Shown here piece after piece: positions 1-5,032 of a DNA stretch of 5,032 nucleotides. The notes under the pieces are model-generated. The model ran no database searches, was not told the origin of the DNA, and saw only the letters and a list, made by a program, of their open reading frames with translations. Origin of the DNA: Methanobacteriaceae archaeon (GTDB lineage: Archaea > Methanobacteriota > Methanobacteria > Methanobacteriales > Methanobacteriaceae). Where the stretch lies: contig CAAFWR010000032.1 of the NCBI GenBank assembly GCA_900766745.1, positions 1 to 5,032 of the forward strand, read 5' to 3'. The position numbers were made by a program, and so were the translations under genes. The first letter of the stretch is position 1, and each line of letters opens with the position of its first letter.

Positions 1-19
1 CACGACGCTCTTCCGATCT
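1..19. other. Illumina adapter remnant (left end)
   Basis: These 19 bases match the 3' end of the standard Illumina TruSeq Read 1 adapter, ending in CTCTTCCGATCT. They are library sequence left on the contig and are not genomic. The biological insert begins at about base 20. The adapter contributes two of the three bases of the apparent cas1 stop codon. Confidence 0.97.
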
Positions 20-608
20 ATCCATAACTAAGCATAGCATTCACTTCATTTTGCGGTGGATTTTTTGTTCGCTTTTGAAACTTAAAATTTTCATTTTCTA
101 GAACAACATCAAACATTTTATAATATGTCTGTTTAGCATTTGCCTCTATTATCATAAGTTCATTCATAGTTTCTATATCAGGCACCATTCCTACTGAATC
201 TTCAAGTTTTTTTATTAATTCATCCAAATTCTTTCCTTTTTTTCTATAATACTTTAATACAGATAACATATTTTTGATTGAAGCTTTTAGAATAGACTTT
301 GAAATATATAATCTTTGTGATTCATCCCTATATTTATTTACTTGGTTTACTAAAACACGACCATCTTTATAATCTTTAGGAGCATATCTTCCTATATAAT
401 TTCCATAAAAATTATAAAATAATATCGATACTTCATACTTGTTTAATAGAGCTAATACTCTTTTATTTAAACTAACTTCTGAAAAACAAATAATCATATC
501 TACTTGCTCTATCGGAATATAGTCATCTTTGTCTTTACTCTCTAATACAAGAGAATTATCTTTTCTTTTTAAGTTTCCACTTTTATACAAATAAACTACT
601 TTCTTCAC
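20..608 (-). CDS. cas1: CRISPR-associated endonuclease Cas1, 3'-truncated by the contig end
   Basis: Cas1 is the metal-dependent integrase that, with Cas2, inserts new spacers into the CRISPR array. The 196 visible codons cover the N-terminal beta domain and the start of the catalytic helical domain. Family signatures are NLKRKDNSLVLE (12-23), the YGNYIGRYAP stretch (68-77), ELMIIEANAKQTYY (150-163) with the likely catalytic Glu155, and the RTKNPPQNEVNAMLSYG stretch (180-196). The catalytic His and Asp lie beyond the contig, since full proteins are about 320-340 aa. The motif pattern resembles the subtype I-B/HMARI Cas1 branch more than E. coli-type Cas1; this is from memory of the family. 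Residue 156 is Ala where EG is common. The start is GTG at 608, because an in-frame TGA lies just upstream. It overlaps cas6 by 26 nt, with only a weak purine-rich AGAAG ribosome site 9 nt upstream. The apparent TAG at 18-20 combines one insert base with two adapter bases and is artificial. Confidence 0.95.
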
Positions 609-1323
609 TCTTTTTCACTTCTATCATCCCAAAACCAGCTGGTCCTTTAGCTGAAATCCCAGTATCATACAATAAACTTAATGTTTCAAAATTAGTTTTT
701 ACTATCATTTCACTCAGGTATCCAACGTAAAATGTATTTTTAAATTTAACTAATCTTTTTTTCTCATATAAAACTTTTTCCACATTAAAAGAAATAGCAT
801 CTTGTTTTATATCTAATGCACTACATTTATCTAGTAAGTTGTTCATACAAAGAGCATTAAACTCCATATCACTTGGCTTAAAGTAATCAACATAACGATC
901 CGTTGTAGTATAAGTAACAATTGGAGAAAGTGTATGAATTACAATTTGTTTCTCTCCAGTAAAATATTCTAGATTCATAAATTTTATAGAAACCAATTGA
1001 ATGAATTGATTATTCAAAATAACCTTTTCATTCTCCATATAAAAGTCATAAATTTCTTTTAAAAAATCTTCAGAATAACTGGAAACATAAAAAGTAATTG
1101 AGTCTTCAAAAACCATAAATCTATCGTTTATTTTATACTTTCCGAATAGATTGCTGAAGACAAACATTTTAAACACTTTTTTTTCAAACCGATAACCTTG
1201 ATTATGAAAAAAATCACCTTTATCCTCTTTATCAAAAGCACTATATATTAAACCTTGAATCATATGTTGATAATTAAAAGGCACTTTTAAATTATTGCAT
1301 TTAAACGTTAGTTGTAATCTCAA
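583..1323 (-). CDS. cas6: CRISPR repeat endoribonuclease Cas6 (canonical)
   Basis: Cas6 is a metal-independent RNase that cleaves within the repeats of the CRISPR transcript to release crRNAs for the Csm complex. The 246-aa product has the normal family length. It shows an N-terminal ferredoxin-like fold start (RLQLTF), helix NYQHMIQGLIYSAF, then FFHNQGYRFEKKVFKMFVFS, matching the family pattern around the active site. Tyr27, His40 and Lys48 occupy positions comparable to the Tyr-His-Lys triad of Pyrococcus Cas6. This assignment is by motif and is not tested. The C-terminal RNA-binding glycine loop GISAKGPAGFG is at 222-232. I chose the TTG start at 1323 because AGGTGG sits exactly 8 nt upstream and the protein then begins MRLQLTF, as Cas6 proteins usually do. 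A GTG at 1335 would add four residues but has no ribosome site. The gene overlaps the Cas6-like gene by 23 nt and cas1 by 26 nt, implying translational coupling. Confidence 0.93.
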   Translation of the reverse strand: MRLQLTFKCNNLKVPFNYQHMIQGLIYSAFDKEDKGDFFHNQGYRFEKKVFKMFVFSNLFGKYKINDRFMVFEDSITFYVSSYSEDFLKEIYDFYMENEKVILNNQFIQLVSIKFMNLEYFTGEKQIVIHTLSPIVTYTTTDRYVDYFKPSDMEFNALCMNNLLDKCSALDIKQDAISFNVEKVLYEKKRLVKFKNTFYVGYLSEMIVKTNFETLSLLYDTGISAKGPAGFGMIEVKKSEESSLFV

Positions 1324-2020
1324 TTTGTCCACCACCTACACAATTATATTTGCCAACCCCAATTTCTAAAAAATCAGAATTTAAACTAAAGGATTTATTT
1401 ACACATCCAATAAATCCCTTAGGATAGATTTTCTTAGTTTTCATAAAAGCAGAAATGCCTTCTACATACCGACAATTTTCTAACTGTAAACTATTTGAAG
1501 AAAGTTCATAAGCTGTCTCATAATGCTCATTATAATAAGCAACCATTTTATTATAAACCTCAGAAACATTCTTGCTTTCTAATGGAGTTGAAAATACTAA
1601 TTTATCGCAATTCATATTTTTTGAATTCAAATCCATTTTCGTAATTTTGATTAAATAAAAGAAATTACCAAATAAGCTCTGATTCAAATTGGAAAACAAT
1701 AAATCTACATAATCAGAATAAGGTTTATTGTTTCCAATAAAATAAAATTCAAATCTTTTTTGTTCATTTTTTCCAAAATGGGACTTACCAAAAATATCAC
1801 TTTTAACAAGAATACCTGGATAAAATCTAAAATTTTCGCCTGTCATTAAGTAATACCTGCATTCTTTACATTGACTGCACTCATTACACTTAGTCATAGA
1901 GTTGAAACAGGATAGACCATAAATAAAATTCATCAATTTTCTGTATATTGATAAGTCTAAATTTTCTCTAAATTTGGCACCCATTGGAAAAGAAATTAAA
2001 ACTTCAACTTTTTTAATCAT
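1301..2020 (-). CDS. Cysteine-rich Cas6-like RAMP protein (PF10040-type), second Cas6 homologue
   Basis: This 239-aa protein looks like the Cas6 branch described by the Pfam CRISPR_Cas6 C-terminal domain. It has an N-terminal RAMP-like segment, then C45-x2-C48-x2-C51-x2-C54 followed by RYY, with another Cys at 38. Next come the strand LVFSTPLES (141-149), the GFIGCV turn (202-207) and a terminal glycine loop GVGKYNCVGGG (221-231). Family members often carry a Cys cluster before a CxY-type motif and end in a comparable Gly-rich loop. The only histidines are His81 and His166. Neither sits in the N-terminal region where Cas6 enzymes carry the general base, so it may be catalytically altered, inactive or structural. 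It lies between csm5 and canonical cas6, a place often held by csm6. The ATG at 2020 gives a typical 8-nt ATGATTAA overlap with csm5 and a family-like N-terminus. An upstream ATG at 2062 would add 14 residues, but has no ribosome site and overlaps csm5 by 50 nt. It could process repeats or assist the complex; the sequence does not decide. Confidence 0.8.
   Translation of the reverse strand: MIKKVEVLISFPMGAKFRENLDLSIYRKLMNFIYGLSCFNSMTKCNECSQCKECRYYLMTGENFRFYPGILVKSDIFGKSHFGKNEQKRFEFYFIGNNKPYSDYVDLLFSNLNQSLFGNFFYLIKITKMDLNSKNMNCDKLVFSTPLESKNVSEVYNKMVAYYNEHYETAYELSSNSLQLENCRYVEGISAFMKTKKIYPKGFIGCVNKSFSLNSDFLEIGVGKYNCVGGGQIEITTNV
1332..1337 (-). promoter_or_regulatory. Shine-Dalgarno AGGTGG for cas6
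   Basis: On the minus strand AGGTGG lies 8 nt before the TTG at 1323 and matches the consensus AGGAGG at five of six positions. It supports TTG over the upstream GTG as the cas6 start. The same bases encode the Val-Gly-Gly part of the C-terminal glycine loop of the upstream Cas6-like protein. Confidence 0.65.
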
Positions 2021-3152
2021 ATTGAATTTTAATAAATCCAGGCAAATATTTTTTTTCTCCATTTGAATAAATCATTCGTGTTTTAGGCATAGTTCTCTCA
2101 TTAGGCTTTGTTTTCCCTTTGTCCACTGGAGCAAAGTGTTTCCAGAAATATTCTTTATATAAACCAGGATCATTATACTTAATCAAATAAGAAACTGTCT
2201 TGGCAAAATAATTTGTTGAATTACCCATTCGTAGAACCACTGTATTAGGGTTTTCCAATTCTTTCTTTATTTCATTTAACTGCTCATTTATACCGATAAA
2301 TCTTTCATAAAAGTTAAAATACTTTTTATCCATATCTACACTCAAAATGTCTTTTGTGAAAGCATTACACGCTTTAAAGAAAACGTCGTGCTTAAATGAA
2401 TTTACCAATGTACTATAAGGCTTCTCTTTATATTTGTCTTTTAAATGTTTCAATTTAAATTCGTCAAAATGAAACAATACTAAATTAGTAGTTTGTAGTG
2501 GTGGAATACATTCTTTATATGTAGTTGGAATTGAACCACTCATATCTCGATTACTTCCCTCTCTACCTGCAAAAAATAATTCCATTTCATTAAAATATAT
2601 ATCCTGGCATTGTAAGCAAGAATATAATTCTTTATAGAAATTTTCATGATCTTTATCCAAAGATTTTTCAAACCTCAGTTCATGAAAATCAAGATTTTTA
2701 TTTTGACCATCTTTAATTTGTTTATAAATATTAGGCCTAATTTGATCATAGTTTGATTTTAATAAATAATATTTCCATGAATTTAATAACGTACCCTTTA
2801 TAGTAGAACCAGGTATAAAAGGTTTATGTAAATCATGCATCTGCTCTGAAACATCATTTCTAGCTTTAGTTAAAGATTCATTATATGTATACTCCAAATT
2901 ATATAGTGGAGTTAATTTTGAATAATCAACATATTGATGTATATATCTATATAACAATTTTTTACTAGGCTGTCCTGAACTTAATTCGTTAAGCAAGTGC
3001 GGATCTGTCATCACCTTAGGTGGAAGTTGTGAAAGGATATCTGTAAATCTATATCTGTTAACTTTGACATCATTGACTTCATGATAGCAAGGCATTTCAA
3101 TGTCGTTACCTGTTGCGATGTGAACTGGGGTTAAAATTGTAATTTTATCCAT
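2013..3152 (-). CDS. csm5: Type III-A CRISPR complex subunit Csm5 (RAMP)
   Basis: Csm5 caps the 3' end of the crRNA in the Csm complex and contributes to crRNA maturation and complex assembly. The 379-aa product is within the usual length range. It opens with the RAMP signature ITILTPVHIATG (4-15), has KPFIPGSTIKGTLLNSW (110-126), the conserved loop and helix of Csm3/Csm5 proteins, and ends with MPKTR (355-359) and LPGFIKI (370-376), typical of Csm5. The usual glycine-rich stretch near the C-terminus is reduced here to RMGNSTNYFAKT (308-319). I chose ATG at 3152 because translation then begins directly with the family N-terminus, 1 nt after the csm4 stop. A TTG at 3164 would add four residues (MFCS) and overlap csm4. 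No strong ribosome site serves either start, so coupling to csm4 translation is likely. The gene ends in an 8-nt overlap with the Cas6-like gene. Confidence 0.93.
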   Translation of the reverse strand: MDKITILTPVHIATGNDIEMPCYHEVNDVKVNRYRFTDILSQLPPKVMTDPHLLNELSSGQPSKKLLYRYIHQYVDYSKLTPLYNLEYTYNESLTKARNDVSEQMHDLHKPFIPGSTIKGTLLNSWKYYLLKSNYDQIRPNIYKQIKDGQNKNLDFHELRFEKSLDKDHENFYKELYSCLQCQDIYFNEMELFFAGREGSNRDMSGSIPTTYKECIPPLQTTNLVLFHFDEFKLKHLKDKYKEKPYSTLVNSFKHDVFFKACNAFTKDILSVDMDKKYFNFYERFIGINEQLNEIKKELENPNTVVLRMGNSTNYFAKTVSYLIKYNDPGLYKEYFWKHFAPVDKGKTKPNERTMPKTRMIYSNGEKKYLPGFIKIQYD

Positions 3153-3153
3153 A

Positions 3154-4113
3154 CTACAAAACAAAACCTATCGCATAATGATAAACAGTCTTACCATTTA
3201 CACTAGTTTCTAACACCTTTCCATAATATTCTTTATTTTCTAAAAATCTCATAAAACTTCCCTCCATCAAATGCATAAATCTACCACTCACATAACCCCC
3301 AGCATAGTTTTTAGAAGTACGATACACATTACTAGTAAGTTTATAAAACGAATTGCTATAATCCACTTCTTCATCATTTGGAATATAACGACTTAAAACC
3401 AATTTACTCTCCATATCACTTGATTGATTCCATTCTTCGATTCGTTCTAATCTAAATGAATTATCTCCAACCGTTCTTCTTGAACCTACTCCAAAATATT
3501 CAAAATAATTAAAGATAGATTTTAAATAATCCACATTTTCTTCTGTTTTTACATATATGCAAAATTCTGTGCACTTCGGATAATAAATTGCATTAGAATA
3601 GAATAAAGTCTTATCATTTTCCTTTTCAGGAAATCCATTACGAGTTAATAATATTGAATCCATCTCCGTATTAAGCTTTTCATTTGAATATTTCAACAAT
3701 CCATTCCTAATCTCAAAATCATTAGTTTTTTCTTGTAAATCCATAGTAAGTGTTTCTATTCTGTTATTTTCTACATAGTTTTTATAAACCCTTTCTGACA
3801 TTGTTGAAATTTGTTTATATCGCTTTGCACTTTCAAGCACCCTTAATTTATCTTCTGCCTTTACACTGCCAAGTAAGGTATTAATAAACTCTAAAGAAAA
3901 AACATTCTTTTTAATCATAGGTAGCGTATGATTTAGAAACATAGAAGAATGTACCATCTTCGCCTTTGCATTTAATGATGAAATATATTCATCAAGCACA
4001 TCTTTTCCTTTTGTTTGCAATAAAATATTACATATTGCTCCAAAAATTGTTTGGGAATTTGGTATTTCATTCACTACAGATTGGCAAGTAAAAACAATCT
4101 TATAAGTTTTCAT
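3154..4113 (-). CDS. csm4: Type III-A CRISPR complex subunit Csm4 (RAMP)
   Basis: Csm4 holds the 5' repeat-derived tag of the crRNA and anchors Cas10 at the foot of the Csm complex. The 319-aa product has the usual length. Recognisable parts are the first RAMP helix NSQTIFGAICNILL (19-32), corresponding to the family SDTLFGAIC pattern, the loop FGVGSRRTVGDNSFRLE (207-223), equivalent to GxGxxRSxGxGxF, the segment LVLSRYIPNDEE (238-249), and the C-terminal HYAIGF (312-317). The glycine loop is partly degenerate: the last glycine positions read Asp-Asn-Ser. This assignment rests on motif order and on its position between csm3 and csm5. The ATG start lies 2 nt after the csm3 stop. I see no strong Shine-Dalgarno upstream, which fits translational coupling. 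Confidence 0.92.
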   Translation of the reverse strand: MKTYKIVFTCQSVVNEIPNSQTIFGAICNILLQTKGKDVLDEYISSLNAKAKMVHSSMFLNHTLPMIKKNVFSLEFINTLLGSVKAEDKLRVLESAKRYKQISTMSERVYKNYVENNRIETLTMDLQEKTNDFEIRNGLLKYSNEKLNTEMDSILLTRNGFPEKENDKTLFYSNAIYYPKCTEFCIYVKTEENVDYLKSIFNYFEYFGVGSRRTVGDNSFRLERIEEWNQSSDMESKLVLSRYIPNDEEVDYSNSFYKLTSNVYRTSKNYAGGYVSGRFMHLMEGSFMRFLENKEYYGKVLETSVNGKTVYHYAIGFVL

Positions 4114-4115
4114 TT

Positions 4116-4754
4116 TTAAAATTCAACTTTCTGAAAATCTTGAGAATGAATGTCTACTCTACCGTATCCTCTAGTTCCGCTACCTCCAAGATAATTTAAT
4201 TCCAACATTTTCAAAGCTTCATTGATTACTTCTTTTAATTGTTCTGCATTGTCCCCTTCATAAATCTGTAAAATAATTTCTCCATTAAATTTTGCTCCTC
4301 TAGGAACACGTTCTATAAATCGTGGATTAGCTGGTGTCCCTTTTAATAAATAAATTCTGTTTTCAGCCTTAATTTCAGTGAACGTTCCTAAGCCAAGATG
4401 TTTTTGTAGCTCCTCTTTACTTTCATCTGTTAAGTATGCATCTCTAAAAATACATCTTGAAACCTTCAACTCGTCACTTGTCGAAACAGGCTCAAAAAGG
4501 CATCGTATTTCATCTCTTTCAAGTACTATTTCAGAATCCTTATTTTTAACTGATACTTTTCCATACTTTTGAGTCAATAAAGAACGCAGTTTTCCTTTAA
4601 TAGAACTACCAGGAATATATGGTTCATGCGTCAATGGATTTTTTATAACGGTTGAATCAGCACCGCCGATATCAAATGTATCTGTAGAACCGCCAATATG
4701 TAACCCTGTCAATAACTCAATTTCAAAATCTAATCTATAAATACATTCTAGCAT
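4116..4754 (-). CDS. csm3: Type III-A CRISPR complex backbone RNase Csm3
   Basis: Csm3 forms the helical backbone of the Csm complex along the crRNA, and each copy cuts bound target RNA at 6-nt intervals. The 212-aa product has the standard length. Diagnostic motifs are GLHIGG (17-22) with conserved His19, IGGADSTVIKNP (29-40) with Asp33 at the catalytic position, EPYIPGSSIKGKLRSLL (44-60), FRDA (103-106), AENR and ANPR followed by IERVPRG (130-153), and the C-terminal glycine loop GGSGTRGYG (190-198). Target RNA cleavage is therefore predicted to be intact. Two small departures from the common family pattern are CLFEP (85-89), where LFG is usual, and NRIYL (132-136), where NRIDR is usual. 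The ATG start is 1 nt after the csm2 stop, with a perfect AGGAGG 8 nt upstream inside the end of csm2. Confidence 0.97.
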   Translation of the reverse strand: MLECIYRLDFEIELLTGLHIGGSTDTFDIGGADSTVIKNPLTHEPYIPGSSIKGKLRSLLTQKYGKVSVKNKDSEIVLERDEIRCLFEPVSTSDELKVSRCIFRDAYLTDESKEELQKHLGLGTFTEIKAENRIYLLKGTPANPRFIERVPRGAKFNGEIILQIYEGDNAEQLKEVINEALKMLELNYLGGSGTRGYGRVDIHSQDFQKVEF

Positions 4755-4755
4755 T

Positions 4756-5004
4756 TTACTTTCCTCCTAAAAATTTATGATATGCAATAATACTCGTTAA
4801 CAATTCATCAAATACTTCTATATCCTTTTCGCATGTAATTGAATTTTCATTTAAATGCTCTACTAAAAATCGATAAATCTTTTTTAAATTTGAATCCCTT
4901 CCGCCATTATATGCAGACAAAGGCAGCAACATAAACAATTGATTTTTTACTTCAGTAAAATCAGCATCTTTATTTCCAAGTTCCTGTGTACATAGCTTGA
5001 CTTG
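4756..5004 (-). CDS. csm2: Type III-A CRISPR complex small subunit Csm2, 5'-truncated by the contig end
   Basis: Csm2 is the small all-helical subunit that stacks along the crRNA-target duplex beside the Csm3 backbone. The frame is open from the insert edge and gives 82 visible residues, beginning QVKLCTQELGNKDADF. It ends in the diagnostic Csm2 tail DIEVFDELLTSIIAYHKFLGGK (61-82), equivalent to the family AYHKxxGGK. Full-length Csm2 is about 120-150 aa, so roughly the first third to half is missing. A TTG at 4938 lies inside the frame, but the frame continues upstream with Csm2-like content, so that TTG is not the start. Upstream of csm2 in III-A operons one normally finds cas10 (csm1), which would lie beyond this contig. 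The reading frame stays open through the adapter, but those codons are not real. Confidence 0.93.
   Translation of the reverse strand, partial: QVKLCTQELGNKDADFTEVKNQLFMLLPLSAYNGGRDSNLKKIYRFLVEHLNENSITCEKDIEVFDELLTSIIAYHKFLGGK
4763..4768 (-). promoter_or_regulatory. Shine-Dalgarno AGGAGG for csm3
   Basis: A perfect AGGAGG on the minus strand ends 8 nt before the csm3 ATG at 4754. It is the strongest ribosome binding site in the window and fits the need for several Csm3 copies per complex. The same bases encode the terminal Gly-Gly of the Csm2 tail. Confidence 0.9.
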
Positions 5005-5032
5005 AGATCGGAAGAGCGTCGTGTAGGAAAGA
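5005..5032. other. Illumina adapter remnant (right end)
   Basis: From AGATCGGAAGAGC onward this is the reverse complement of the same TruSeq Read 1 adapter seen at the left end, with one G missing in the GGG run (GTAGGAAAGA). It is library sequence, not genomic. The biological insert ends at about 5004, inside csm2. Confidence 0.97.

Noticed and set aside
1301..2020. Identification of the Cys-rich protein as Csm6 or a zinc-finger regulator
   Set aside because: It lacks a CARF domain, a HEPN RxxxxH motif and any helix-turn-helix pattern. The terminal glycine loop and the STPL and GFIG motifs fit the Cas6 superfamily better.
2021..2062. Upstream ATG (2062) as the start of the Cas6-like gene
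   Set aside because: It would overlap csm5 by 50 nt without a ribosome site, and the added 14 residues do not resemble the family N-terminus. The ATG at 2020 gives a classic 8-nt coupled overlap.
4378..4572. Plus-strand open frame of 64 codons
   Set aside because: It is fully antisense to the strongly supported csm3, has low-complexity Ser-rich content, no ribosome site and no recognisable motif. It is a shadow frame.
4936..4938. TTG as the csm2 start, giving a 60-aa protein
   Set aside because: The frame is open further upstream for 22 codons to the insert edge with plausible Csm2 sequence, and a 60-aa Csm2 would be about half the family length.
20..5004. Possible CRISPR array, tracrRNA or other RNA gene
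   Set aside because: No direct repeats with regular spacing were seen, and the coding frames fill the insert with no intergenic gap larger than 2 nt.
1..5023. Terminal inverted repeats suggesting a mobile element
   Set aside because: The repeats are Illumina adapter sequence at both ends, and no transposase or integrase of a mobile element is encoded. Cas1 here is a CRISPR integrase with standard Cas neighbours, not a casposase context.

Overview
The window is a short contig from a low-GC bacterium. By eye the sequence is strongly AT-rich, with A/T-ending codons throughout and many Lys, Asn, Ile and Tyr residues. This fits an anaerobic Firmicute (Clostridia-like) or a Fusobacterium-like host, but there is no rRNA or housekeeping gene to decide. 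Both ends carry Illumina adapter sequence (1-19 and 5005-5032), so only about 20-5004 is biological DNA. It is probably a metagenomic or draft-assembly contig.

All biological sequence is one tightly packed minus-strand operon of a type III-A (Csm) CRISPR-Cas system. In transcription order, right to left, it holds csm2 (5' part missing at the contig edge), csm3, csm4, csm5, a cysteine-rich Cas6-like RAMP protein, a canonical cas6, and cas1 (3' part missing at the contig edge). Neighbouring genes are 1-2 nt apart or overlap by 8 to 26 nt. There is no intergenic stretch that could hold a promoter, terminator or array. cas10/csm1 is expected just upstream of csm2, and cas2 and a CRISPR array downstream of cas1; none of these is in the window.

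Inferred division of labour: Cas6 cuts the CRISPR transcript into crRNAs. Csm2, Csm3, Csm4 and Csm5, with the missing Cas10, form the crRNA-guided complex. Csm3 is the backbone RNase and keeps its catalytic-position Asp33. Csm4 caps the 5' tag end with Cas10, and Csm5 caps the 3' end. Cas1 is the spacer-acquisition integrase. The most unusual part is the extra 239-aa Cas6-superfamily protein between csm5 and cas6. It has a CxxCxxCxxC cluster, a C-terminal glycine-rich loop and no obvious catalytic histidine, and it sits where many III-A loci carry csm6.

Two cautions for annotation follow. The apparent stop codon of cas1 is made by the adapter junction and is not real. The csm2 frame is open to the edge, so its apparent internal TTG start is not a real start.
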